From: Chloroflexota bacterium
GTDB taxonomy: Bacteria; Chloroflexota; Dormibacteria; Aeolococcales; Aeolococcaceae
DNA length: 6,776 nt
NCBI GenBank assembly: GCA_028287605.1
Contig: JAQBPI010000096.1
Span: 1-6,776, forward strand
Direction of reading: 5' to 3'
The notes below the pieces were generated by a model. The model worked only from the letters and a program-made list of their open reading frames with translations, was not told the origin of the DNA and searched no databases. Positions 1-5,850 of this stretch are shown piece by piece (the stretch's first letter is position 1; the number at the start of each line of letters is the position of its first letter). The position numbers and the translations under genes were made by a program.

Positions 1-213
1 GGCGACGCCTACCGGGAGGCGGTGCGCTCCGCCCGCGTGCTCCTCTGCACCGGCGAGGAGCAGTGCGCCCTCGCCGCCGGCACCGCCCCGGCCGCCACCG
101 CGGTGGTGCTCCCCGACGATCGCCGCGACCCACGCTGGACCGCCGCCCTGGCCGCCGCGCTCGCCCCCCTCGGCATGGCGGTCAGTCCACGCAGACGCTG
201 TGCCACAGGGTGA
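1..213 (+). CDS. 3' end of an unrecognised protein (partial)
   Basis: This is the last 70 codons of a gene that starts before the window. The reading frame is open from base 1 to a TGA at 211-213. Frame 1 is chosen because nearly every third base is G or C up to about base 183. Third-position GC then falls, just where the frame runs over the 3' end of the opposing phosphatase gene (182-213, 32 bp overlap). The visible part is rich in Ala and Arg and has two cysteines (in LLCTGEEQCAL). An alternating hydrophobic stretch (TAVVLPDD) looks like a buried beta strand followed by a loop, and a helix (WTAALAAALAPLG) follows, so the end may be an alpha/beta domain. I do not recognise a family and assign no function. 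The last ten or so residues (SPRRRCATG) are probably a non-conserved tail created by the overlap. Confidence 0.6.
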   Translation, partial: GDAYREAVRSARVLLCTGEEQCALAAGTAPAATAVVLPDDRRDPRWTAALAAALAPLGMAVSPRRRCATG

Positions 214-763
214 TCGCCGGGGTGCCGTGCTCGTGCCCGAGGCGGCCGAGGTGCGCGGTCCCGAGCACCAGGAGCCGGCCGGCGGCGGGCTCGAGCCCCA
301 CCCAGCGGGCGGCGAGGACGCGGAGCACGTGGCCGTGCGCGACCACCGCGAGGTCGCCCTCGAGCTGCCGCAGCCGGGCCACCACCCGGTCGGCGCGCCG
401 GCCCAGCTCCTCCAGGGTCTCGCCGCCGGGCACCCCGTCCTCCCAGAGCGACCAGCCCGGGCGGCCGGCGCGGATCTGCTCGGCGGTGCGGCCCTCGTAG
501 TCGCCGTAGTCCCACTCCACCAGGTCGTCGCAGACCTCCACCGGGCCGCGCAGCCCGGCCAGCTCGGCGGTCTCGCGGGCGCGGCTCAGGGGGCTCACCA
601 GCACCCGGGTGAACCCGATGCCGTCCAGCGTCCCGGCCAGGTCACGGGCCCGGCGCCGCCCCTCCTCGTCGAGGGGGATGTCGGTGCGCCCGGTGTGCCT
701 GCCCAGCCGGCTCCACTCGGTCTCGCCGTGGCGGAGCAGGAGCACCCGGACGTGGTGGCTCAC
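182..763 (-). CDS. Histidine phosphatase family protein (phosphoglycerate mutase-like fold)
   Basis: This predicted 193-residue cytosolic enzyme removes phosphate from small phosphorylated metabolites through a phosphohistidine intermediate. The signature LLLRHGETEW sits at residues 8-17, with Arg11 and the nucleophile His12. SPLSRARET at 58-66 supplies the second phosphate-binding Arg61. EWDYGDYEG at 83-91 carries the likely acid/base Glu. AHGHVLR at 142-148 carries the second catalytic His143. The EWDYGDYEG block resembles the sedoheptulose-bisphosphatase (SHB17)-like and acid-phosphatase branches more than glycolytic mutases, but the substrate cannot be read from the sequence. The GTG start at 761-763 is chosen because it overlaps the upstream TetR stop (GTGA) and places the RHG motif close to the N-terminus, as is usual. 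Translation is probably coupled to the repressor gene. The 3' end overlaps the opposing gene by 32 bp. Confidence 0.92.
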   Translation of the reverse strand: MSHHVRVLLLRHGETEWSRLGRHTGRTDIPLDEEGRRRARDLAGTLDGIGFTRVLVSPLSRARETAELAGLRGPVEVCDDLVEWDYGDYEGRTAEQIRAGRPGWSLWEDGVPGGETLEELGRRADRVVARLRQLEGDLAVVAHGHVLRVLAARWVGLEPAAGRLLVLGTAHLGRLGHEHGTPAITLWHSVCVD

Positions 764-1368
764 GGCTCCGTGGGCCGTCCGCTCACGCCGTGCAGCACCA
801 CGTCGGCGATCACCCCGGCGGAGGGCGCCGCCACCGGGCCCGCCGCGCCCGGGGGCGCCACCGGCAGGAAGGCCATGCAGACCCCCAGGATGCTGGTCGC
901 CGCCACCTCGTCGGTGACCTCCGGGCGCAGCTCGCCGCGGGCGCCGGCCTCGGCGAAGAGCCCGGCGAGGGGGGCGATGACATTGTCCTGGAAGCCCTGG
1001 TCGAGCCGCTCGCGGACCTCGGCGGGCAGGTGCTCGGCGACGTCGTTCTGGATGAGCACGGGGTGGTGGGGGCTGCCGGTGAGCAGGATCTGCGCCACCG
1101 CGGTGACCCGCTCCTCGAGCGAGCCGGCGGAGGCGGCGGCCTCGCGGAGCATCTCGCCCATGTGCTTCTGGGTGGCGAGCACGCACTCCTCGAAGAGCGC
1201 GTCCTTGTTGCGGAAGTGGTAGTAGAGCGCCGGCTTGGTGACCCCGGAGGCGGTGGCGACCAGGCGCATCGACACCCGGGCGTAGCCGTGCTCGGCGAAG
1301 AGCGCGTCGGCGAGGCGGAGGATGCGGTCGCGGGTCGCCTCACCCGCGGCGGTGACGGCCAGGCTCAT
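760..1368 (-). CDS. TetR/AcrR family transcriptional regulator
   Basis: This 202-residue protein is a typical one-component repressor that binds DNA as a dimer and releases it on binding a ligand. The N-terminal three-helix DNA-binding domain spans about residues 12-60. It opens with RDRILRLADALFAEHGY (13-29), and the helix-turn-helix (about 32-54) includes VTKPALYYHFRNKDAL. The remaining helices form the variable ligand/dimer domain (TetR_C-like), whose ligand cannot be inferred. The last 35 residues are Ala/Pro/Gly-rich. The ATG at 1366-1368 is preceded by a strong Shine-Dalgarno sequence (GGGGAGGTGG, 1373-1382) at good spacing, so the longer in-frame GTG start at 1491 is not used here. The ATG overlaps the stop of the small upstream ORF (ATGA), and the gene's own stop overlaps the phosphatase start (GTGA). 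The divergent neighbour at 1607 is a plausible target. Confidence 0.93.
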   Translation of the reverse strand: MSLAVTAAGEATRDRILRLADALFAEHGYARVSMRLVATASGVTKPALYYHFRNKDALFEECVLATQKHMGEMLREAAASAGSLEERVTAVAQILLTGSPHHPVLIQNDVAEHLPAEVRERLDQGFQDNVIAPLAGLFAEAGARGELRPEVTDEVAATSILGVCMAFLPVAPPGAAGPVAAPSAGVIADVVLHGVSGRPTEP

Positions 1369-1484
1369 ACCCCCACCTCCCCGGATCTCACCGTCCACAG
1401 CCCGTCGACGCCCTCGGCCTCCGCGCGCGCAGCCGCCGGCGCCGCCGCGTCGAAGCCCAGCGGCAGGTCGAAGCGGAGCGTCAC
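1365..1484 (-). pseudogene. 39-residue ORF resembling the N-terminus of an LLM-class F420-dependent oxidoreductase; truncated remnant or small coupled ORF
   Basis: A GTG at 1482-1484 opens a 39-codon frame ending in TGA at 1365-1367, which overlaps the TetR ATG as ATGA. It is preceded by the best ribosome-binding site in the window (GGGAGGTGAT, 1487-1496, near-perfect complement of the 16S tail). The peptide has a beta-strand-like start (VTLRFDLPLG), then an Ala-rich helix and AEAEGVDGLWT at residues 21-31. That pattern (strand, helix, then EAxGxDGLW) is typical of the first 30 or so residues of luciferase-like monooxygenases of the F420-dependent kind. A full member would be about 300 residues long, yet here the frame stops eight codons later. 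My reading is that an internal deletion removed most of an oxidoreductase gene and fused its 5' end to the TetR leader. Alternatively it is a functional leader peptide that couples translation to tetR. The family match rests on a short stretch. Confidence 0.5.
1373..1382 (-). promoter_or_regulatory. Shine-Dalgarno of the TetR gene
   Basis: GGGGAGGTGG lies inside the last codons of the small upstream ORF. Its GGAGG core ends 7 nt before the ATG at 1368. It fixes the TetR start and means tetR can initiate independently as well as by coupling. Confidence 0.75.
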
Positions 1485-1486
1485 GT

Positions 1487-1496
1487 ATCACCTCCC
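1487..1496 (-). promoter_or_regulatory. Strong Shine-Dalgarno of the LLM-like small ORF
   Basis: GGGAGGTGAT pairs with the 16S rRNA 3' tail at nine of ten positions. GAGG ends 6 nt before the GTG at 1484. It decides the GTG at 1484 over the in-frame extension of tetR to GTG 1491, which lies inside this site. Confidence 0.75.
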
Positions 1497-1559
1497 GCGC
1501 CCCCCCAGGCGCACCCCCTGCTCTTCGGCCCAGGCTACGACCCCGGTGCCCTCCGCCCC

Positions 1560-1565
1560 ATTATC
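1560..1565 (-). promoter_or_regulatory. Possible -10 box for the minus-strand TetR cassette
   Basis: GATAAT on the minus strand matches five of six positions of the TATAAT consensus and lies about 75 nt upstream of the small ORF's GTG. No good -35 hexamer is visible 16-18 nt upstream. It is one of the few AT-containing patches in the divergent region, but the assignment is weak. Confidence 0.3.
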
Positions 1566-1570
1566 TGCCT

Positions 1571-1598
1571 CTGACCGCTGGGACGGGAGGCCTATCAT
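1571..1598 (+). promoter_or_regulatory. Predicted promoter of the hydrolase-DinB-gltA operon, leaderless type
   Basis: A -35-like CTGACC (1571-1576, four of six matches to TTGACA) is separated by 16 bp from a -10-like TATCAT (1593-1598, five of six matches to TATAAT). Only 8 nt lie between the -10 hexamer and the ATG at 1607, so transcription should begin at or within a base or two of the start codon. No Shine-Dalgarno precedes the ATG (GGGAGG at 1585-1590 would fall upstream of the transcript start). An operator for the divergent TetR protein would be expected here, but I see no clear long palindrome, only AGGCCT at 1588-1593. Confidence 0.5.
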
Positions 1599-1606
1599 CG
1601 CGCTTG

Positions 1607-2560
1607 ATGCGTCTCGCCACCTACCGGCATCTCGGGGAGGACCGCGATCGGGTCGGCGTCCTCTCCGGCGGGATGCTCCACGCGCTGCCCGAGGGCACCC
1701 AGCTGCTCGACCTGCTCGGCGACGACGGCGAGCGGCTCGCCGGGGCGGCGCGGGGGGCGCTCGACGACCCCCGCGAGGTGGTCGACCCGGGGGCGGTGCG
1801 GCTGCGCCCGCCGGTGCCGGTGCCGCCCTCGCTGCGCGACTTCTACGCCTTCGAGCAGCACGTGAGCACCGCCCGCCGGCGCCGCGGGCTGGACATGGAC
1901 CCGGACTGGTACCGGCTGCCGGTCTTCTACTTCAGCAACCCCCGCGCCCTGACCGGCGACGGCGACCCGGTGGCGGTGCCCCCCGGCTGCGCCGAGCTCG
2001 ACTTCGAGCTCGAGGTCGCCGCGGTGGTGGGCCGGGGCGGCGCCGATCTCGACCCGGACCAGGCCGAGGCGCGGATCGCCGGCTACTGCGTGATGAACGA
2101 CTGGAGCGCCCGGGACCTGCAGCGCCGGGAGATGCGCCTCAGCATGGGGCCGGTGAAGGGCAAGGACTTCGCCACCAGCCTGGGCCCGGTGCTGGTCACC
2201 CCCGACGAGCTCGCCGGGAGGCGGGCCGGCCGCGCCTACGACCTGACCATGACCGCCCGGGTCAACGGCACCGAGTACTCCCGCGCGTCGCTCTCCGACA
2301 TCCACTGGAGCTTCGGCGAGATGCTCGCCTACGCCTCGCGGGGGACCGAGCTGGTGCCCGGCGACGTGGCCGGCAGCGGGACCTGCGGGACCGGCTGCAT
2401 CCTCGAGCTCTCCCTGGTCCACGGCGGCGAGGCCTATCCGTGGCTGCGCCCCGGCGACGAGGTCGAGCTGGAGGTGGAGGGTCTCGGCCGCCTCCGCAAC
2501 CGGGTCGTCGAGGGCCGCCCCCTGCGGCCGCTCCGCCCCGAGGAGGGGGAGCGGACATGA
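1607..2560 (+). CDS. Fumarylacetoacetate hydrolase family protein
   Basis: This 317-residue soluble enzyme should hydrolyse a carbon-carbon bond of a beta-diketo or acylpyruvate-type acid using a divalent metal. The full fumarylacetoacetase active-site set can be placed. Asp78 is in RDFYAFEQHV, with His85 as the general base seven residues on, the same spacing as Asp126/His133 in the mammalian enzyme. Glu134 and Glu136 are in DFELEVA, and Asp165 is in MNDWSARDLQ. Lys186 is in GKDFATS, and Thr259 is in GSGTCGTG. This fits true C-C hydrolase chemistry rather than a degenerate paralogue. The N-terminal ~75 residues form the usual small beta domain. The ATG at 1607 is chosen because the protein then starts with a typical MRLATY strand and the promoter lies just upstream. 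The stop overlaps the next start (ATGA), so it heads an operon with DinB and citrate synthase. The exact substrate (homogentisate, homoprotocatechuate or another pathway) is not determined. Confidence 0.93.
   Translation: MRLATYRHLGEDRDRVGVLSGGMLHALPEGTQLLDLLGDDGERLAGAARGALDDPREVVDPGAVRLRPPVPVPPSLRDFYAFEQHVSTARRRRGLDMDPDWYRLPVFYFSNPRALTGDGDPVAVPPGCAELDFELEVAAVVGRGGADLDPDQAEARIAGYCVMNDWSARDLQRREMRLSMGPVKGKDFATSLGPVLVTPDELAGRRAGRAYDLTMTARVNGTEYSRASLSDIHWSFGEMLAYASRGTELVPGDVAGSGTCGTGCILELSLVHGGEAYPWLRPGDEVELEVEGLGRLRNRVVEGRPLRPLRPEEGERT
2541..2551 (+). promoter_or_regulatory. Shine-Dalgarno of the DinB-family gene
   Basis: AGGAGGGGGAG lies in the last codons of the hydrolase gene, 5-10 nt before the ATG at 2557, depending on which part pairs. 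It supports a start at the ATGA overlap. Confidence 0.6.
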
Positions 2561-3033
2561 GCCCCGCCGCCGGGTTCCTGGAGCGGCTCGACGCGGTCGT
2601 CGCCCGCCTCGAGGCGCACGCGGGACGGCGGGCACGCGGGGTCACGGAGGCCGACCCGCGCACCGGGGAGCGCTGGGACCAGGGGCAGATCTGGGCCCAC
2701 GTCGCAGAGTTCATCCCCTACTGGATCGTCGAGGCCGGCGTGGTCCTCGCCGCCGACGAGCCGCCGGCGTTCGGACGCACCCAGTCCGACCCCGGGCGGA
2801 TCGGCGAGATCGCCCGGCGCCGCAACGAGCCTCCCGCGACGCTGATGGCCACGGTGCGAGAGGAGGAGGCGGCGCTGCGCGAGCTCATCGCCGGCCTCGA
2901 CGCCAGCGCCTGGGAGCGGCGCGGCATCCATCCCACCCTCGGCTCGATGACCCTCACTCAGCTGGTCGAGGACTTCCTCGTGGGCCACCTCGAGCAGCAC
3001 GCCGATCAGCTGGACTCCCTAGACTCCACCTGA
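2557..3033 (+). CDS. DinB superfamily protein (maleylpyruvate isomerase/mycothiol-transferase-like)
   Basis: This 158-residue protein is probably a four-helix bundle of the DinB/YfiT type, cytosolic and metal-binding. The three family metal ligands appear intact: His48 in IWAHVAEF on helix 2, and His144 and His148 in GHLEQHADQL on the last helix (the H-x3-H pair). Family members include thiol-dependent transferases and isomerases using mycothiol, bacillithiol or glutathione, and many members of unknown role. Its place directly after a fumarylacetoacetase-type hydrolase recalls aromatic-acid pathways in which a DinB-fold maleylpyruvate isomerase precedes the hydrolase step, but that role here is inference. 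The ATG at 2557 overlaps the upstream stop and has a good ribosome-binding site. The stop overlaps the citrate synthase start by one base (TGATG). The much longer open frame extending upstream on this strand is a GC-driven artefact. Confidence 0.82.
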   Translation: MSPAAGFLERLDAVVARLEAHAGRRARGVTEADPRTGERWDQGQIWAHVAEFIPYWIVEAGVVLAADEPPAFGRTQSDPGRIGEIARRRNEPPATLMATVREEEAALRELIAGLDASAWERRGIHPTLGSMTLTQLVEDFLVGHLEQHADQLDSLDST

Positions 3034-4352
3034 TGCCCGACACCCTGACGGTCACCGACAACCGCACGGGTCGCAGCTACGAGCTGCCGATCACGCACGG
3101 CTCGATCCGGGCGACCGACCTGCGGCAGGTCAGGGTCTCGGACGGCGACACCCGGGGCCTGGTGTCGTACGACCCGGCGTTCCTCAACACCGCGTCCTGC
3201 AAGAGCCGGATCACCTACATCGACGGCGACCGGGGCATCCTCCTCTACCGCGGCTACCCGATCGCGGAGCTGGCGGAGAAGAGCACCTTCCTCGAGACCG
3301 CGTACCTGCTGGTGCACGGCGAGCTGCCCACCACCGAGCAGCACGCCGACTGGGCGCACGAGATCACCATGCACACGCTGGTACACGAGAACATCAAGCG
3401 CTTCATGGACGGCTTCCACCACGACGCCCATCCCATGGGGATGCTGCTCTCGACGGTGGGCGCGCTGGCCACCTTCTATCCCGAGGCGACGCGCATCCAC
3501 GACGCCGAGCAGCGGCGCATCTCGCTCTACCGGCTGATCGCCAAGATGCCGACCCTGGCGGCGTACGCGTACCGCCACTCCCGGGGCCTCTACTACGTGC
3601 GCCCCGACAACGACCTCTCCTTCGCGGGCAACTTCCTGAACATGATGTTCAAGATGGTCGAGCAGAGGTACCAGCCGGTGCCGGAGATCGAGCGCGCCCT
3701 CGACGTGCTCTTCATCCTCCACGCCGACCACGAGCAGAACTGCTCCACCAACGCGATGCGCTCGGTCGGCTCGGCCCAGCCCGACCCCTACTCCGCGACC
3801 GCCGCCGCCATCGCCGCCCTCTACGGACCGCTGCACGGCGGCGCCAACGAAGCGGTGCTGCGGATGCTGATGCGCATCGGCTCCACCGAACGCGTCCCCG
3901 AGTTCATCGAGGGCGTGAAGGCGGGCAAGGAGCGGCTGATGGGGTTCGGCCACCGCGTCTACAAGAACTACGACCCGCGCGCCACGGTCATCAAGGAGAT
4001 GGCCGACCAGGTGTTCTCGGTGACCCGGTCGCACCCCCTGCTCGACGTCGCCCTGGAGCTGGAGAGGATCGCCCTCGAGGACGAGTACTTCGTCAAGCGC
4101 CGGCTCTATCCCAACGTCGACTTCTACAGCGGGCTCATCTACCAGGCGCTCAACCTCCCCACCGAGATGTTCCCCGTGATGTTCGCCATCCCCCGCACGG
4201 TGGGCTGGCTGGCGCAGTGGGAGGAGATGCTGCTCGACCCGGAGCAGCGGATCGCCCGCCCGCGCCAGGTCTACCTGGGCGAGGAGCGCCGTGCCTACGT
4301 GGAGATGTCGGAGCGCGACGGCCGGGTGATGGCGGCGTCCGCCGCCGGCTGA
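3033..4352 (+). CDS. gltA: Citrate synthase, type II
   Basis: This 439-residue enzyme condenses oxaloacetate with acetyl-CoA to give citrate, the entry step of the TCA cycle. All catalytic residues are present: His268 in GPLHGGANE, His307 in GFGHRVYKNYDPRA and Asp363 in NVDFYSG. HADHEQN (230-236) and ARPRQVY (408-414) are also intact. The N-terminal domain (1-60, including GLVSYDPAFLNTASCKS) and the length are those of long GltA-type enzymes rather than the shorter 2-methylcitrate synthases, though paralogues with mixed activity exist. The ATG at 3033-3035 overlaps the stop of the DinB gene as TGATG. No purine-rich Shine-Dalgarno precedes it, only the pyrimidine-rich CTCCACCT, so it probably depends on termination-reinitiation. 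The last 58 bp overlap the 3' end of the opposing channel gene. Placing gltA third in an operon after a catabolic hydrolase is unusual. Confidence 0.97.
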   Translation: MPDTLTVTDNRTGRSYELPITHGSIRATDLRQVRVSDGDTRGLVSYDPAFLNTASCKSRITYIDGDRGILLYRGYPIAELAEKSTFLETAYLLVHGELPTTEQHADWAHEITMHTLVHENIKRFMDGFHHDAHPMGMLLSTVGALATFYPEATRIHDAEQRRISLYRLIAKMPTLAAYAYRHSRGLYYVRPDNDLSFAGNFLNMMFKMVEQRYQPVPEIERALDVLFILHADHEQNCSTNAMRSVGSAQPDPYSATAAAIAALYGPLHGGANEAVLRMLMRIGSTERVPEFIEGVKAGKERLMGFGHRVYKNYDPRATVIKEMADQVFSVTRSHPLLDVALELERIALEDEYFVKRRLYPNVDFYSGLIYQALNLPTEMFPVMFAIPRTVGWLAQWEEMLLDPEQRIARPRQVYLGEERRAYVEMSERDGRVMAASAAG

Positions 4353-5188
4353 CCGCCGGTGATGGCGGCGTAGAGCCGCTGCACCAGGTCGGCGGCGACG
4401 CTGTTCTCGTCGTAGGTGCGGTAGTCGAGCCAGTACCACACCTGCAGGGTCACGCCGCCGTCGATCTCGAGCTTCGGCACCACCCGTGGCGGCGGCTCGG
4501 CGGCGATCCTCGAGGCCTGCTGCAGCTGCGCGCGGACGGCGCGGATCACCGGCTCGAGGTCGTCTCCCTGGGGGACCCAGACGCTCACGCTGTAGCGGCG
4601 CAGCGGGTAGGCGCTGGCGTTGATGATGTTGCCGTTGAAGGCGCTGAGGTTGGGCATCACCGCCAGCCGGCCGTCGGCGGTGCGCAGGCCGGTGGTGCGC
4701 AGCTCGATGGTCTCGACGGTGCCGCTGAGGTCGCCGACGGTGATCGCGTCGCCGATCCGGAAGGGCCGCTCGATGAGCAGGAAGATGCCGGCGAGGATGT
4801 TGCGCAGCAGGTCCTGGAGGGCGAGGCCGACGGCGAGGCCGGTGAGCCCGAAGGAGGTGACCAGGACGCTGAAGGAGAGCCCCAGGGCGCTCAGGCCGCC
4901 GAGCAGGGCGAGCACCAGGGTGGCCACGGTGAGCAGGTTGTGGATGAGGTTGCGCACCTGGCGGTCGGCGGAGGCACGCTCCAGCGCCCCGTTCACCACC
5001 CCGCGCACCAGCCGGCCCGAGAGGAAGACCACGGCGAGGATGACCAGGGAGCCGATGAGGCGGCTGACCACCGGGCCGGCGTCGACGCCGTCCGGGGCGT
5101 GGTCACGGATGAGGCCGCAGAGCGACCTCAGCAGATCGTCGTCGGGACAGCCCGTGGTACTGGTCGCGAGCAGCACCGTCGGCGTCAC
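4295..5188 (-). CDS. MscS-family mechanosensitive ion channel
   Basis: This 297-residue inner-membrane channel should open on membrane tension and release solutes during osmotic down-shock. Three transmembrane segments are visible at about 40-62, 82-104 and 106-139. The third has the small-residue, glycine-rich pore helix of MscS (GLTGLAVGLALQDLLRN, 114-130), followed by LIERPFRIGD. The beta domain follows (about 146-192: IGDAITVGDLSGTVETIELR and MPNLSAFNGNIIN), then the alpha/beta C-terminal cage domain to about 275. The GTG at 5188 is taken as the start because it lies 7 bp after the L25 stop and gives a short N-terminal tail before TM1. A second GTG at 5176 is possible. Co-transcription with rplY is likely. 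The end overlaps gltA by 58 bp and includes a short internal duplication. Confidence 0.93.
   Translation of the reverse strand: MTPTVLLATSTTGCPDDDLLRSLCGLIRDHAPDGVDAGPVVSRLIGSLVILAVVFLSGRLVRGVVNGALERASADRQVRNLIHNLLTVATLVLALLGGLSALGLSFSVLVTSFGLTGLAVGLALQDLLRNILAGIFLLIERPFRIGDAITVGDLSGTVETIELRTTGLRTADGRLAVMPNLSAFNGNIINASAYPLRRYSVSVWVPQGDDLEPVIRAVRAQLQQASRIAAEPPPRVVPKLEIDGGVTLQVWYWLDYRTYDENSVAADLVQRLYAAITGGQPAADAAITRPSRSDIST
4325..4371. repeat. 14-bp direct repeat across the gltA/mscS 3' overlap
   Basis: GGTGATGGCGGCGT occurs at 4325-4338 and again at 4358-4371, a period of 33 bp. On the minus strand it encodes the doubled Ala-Ala-Ile-Thr in the tail of the MscS protein. On the plus strand the first copy encodes the end of citrate synthase and the second lies just after its stop. 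Confidence 0.7.
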
Positions 5189-5195
5189 CGGCGGC

Positions 5196-5831
5196 TCAGC
5201 CCTCGCCGGCCTCGGCCTCCCCGGCCGGCGCGGCCTCACCCGCCTCGGCCGCCTCGTCCGCCTCCTCGCGGACGCGGAGCGGTGCGACCTTGACCACCAC
5301 CTCGGAGTCCTCGGCGCTGACCAGCGTCACCCCGCTCGGCAGGGTGAGGTCGCCGACGGTGATGCTGTCCTCGACCGCGCCCAGGCCGCTGACGTCGACG
5401 GCGATCTGCGGCGGCAGGTCGTTGGGCAGGCACTCGACCTTCACCATGTTGAGGGTCTGCAGCAGCGACCCGAGGTGCAGGTCGGTGACCGCGGGCGACT
5501 CGCCGACCAGCACCAGCGGCACCTCGGCGGTGAGCTTCTCGAGCAGGTTGACGGCGAAGAAGTCGGCGTGGAGGGGCCGCCCGTTGCGCGGGTTGCGCTG
5601 CAGCTCGCGGATCAGGACCCGGCGGTCCGGCTGGCCCTCGACGCGCAGGTCGACGAGATGGGTGCGCCCGGCGCGCTGCCAGATGCGGTCGATCTCCTTG
5701 GCGTCGGCCTGAATGGAGACCGCGGACTGGTGGTGGCCGTAGACCACGGCCGGGACCTGGCCGGCGCGGCGCAGCGCCTTGACGTGGTGGCCGGCGGTCT
5801 CGCGTGGACGCGCTGTGAGGGAGAGAGGCAT
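5196..5831 (-). CDS. rplY: 50S ribosomal protein L25/general stress protein Ctc
   Basis: This 211-residue large-subunit protein binds 5S rRNA. Residues 1-93 form the L25 beta-barrel domain, with a basic N-terminus ([20 protein letters not shown]), VPAVVYG (27-32) and the conserved [16 protein letters not shown] (76-91). Residues 100-186 form the TL5/Ctc C-terminal domain ([33 protein letters not shown]). The protein is thus the long Ctc/TL5 type rather than the ~94-residue E. coli form. The last ~25 residues are an acidic Ala-Glu-Gly tail, common in this type and probably disordered. The ATG at 5831 is chosen because homologues begin near LTARPRE and a -10-like hexamer sits 8 nt upstream. No Shine-Dalgarno is present, so translation is probably leaderless. 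It heads a two-gene unit with the MscS channel. Confidence 0.95.
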   Translation of the reverse strand: MPLSLTARPRETAGHHVKALRRAGQVPAVVYGHHQSAVSIQADAKEIDRIWQRAGRTHLVDLRVEGQPDRRVLIRELQRNPRNGRPLHADFFAVNLLEKLTAEVPLVLVGESPAVTDLHLGSLLQTLNMVKVECLPNDLPPQIAVDVSGLGAVEDSITVGDLTLPSGVTLVSAEDSEVVVKVAPLRVREEADEAAEAGEAAPAGEAEAGEG

Positions 5832-5839
5832 GGGCCGGA

Positions 5840-5845
5840 ATGGTA
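5840..5845 (-). promoter_or_regulatory. Predicted -10 box for rplY-mscS, leaderless type
   Basis: TACCAT on the minus strand matches five of six positions of TATAAT. It is followed by 8 nt and then the ATG of rplY at 5831. No clear -35 hexamer is seen; the expected position falls on the start codon of the divergent gene. Confidence 0.4.
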
Positions 5846-5850
5846 CCAAG

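Noticed and set aside
9..515. 168-codon minus-strand open frame near the left edge.
   Set aside because: It is an out-of-frame shadow of the histidine phosphatase and antisense to the partial plus-strand gene, with Arg/Pro/Ala-only composition.
1561..1598. Possible TetR operator formed by GCCTC (about 1567-1571) and GAGGC (about 1587-1591).
   Set aside because: The arms are only 5 bp with a 15-nt gap and the flanks do not match. In DNA this GC-rich, such pairs occur by chance.
790..2556. Long plus-strand open frame running upstream of the DinB gene.
   Set aside because: It runs antisense through tetR and out of frame through the hydrolase. Its translation is low-complexity Arg/Ala/Gly/Pro with no domain. 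Only the part from 2557 is a gene.
4339..4380. GC-rich inverted segments after the gltA stop, considered as a terminator.
   Set aside because: There is no stable uninterrupted stem followed by a T-run on either strand, and the segment is coding for the channel tail.
3006..4439. 477-codon minus-strand open frame opposite citrate synthase.
   Set aside because: Citrate synthase is unmistakable on the other strand. The antisense frame is rich in His, Arg, Val and Gly with no recognisable domain, a usual by-product of high GC3.
4217..5293. 358-codon plus-strand open frame opposite the channel and L25 genes.
   Set aside because: It is the complement of clear mscS and rplY coding sequence. Its Glu/Gly/Asp/Gln-rich translation is compositional.
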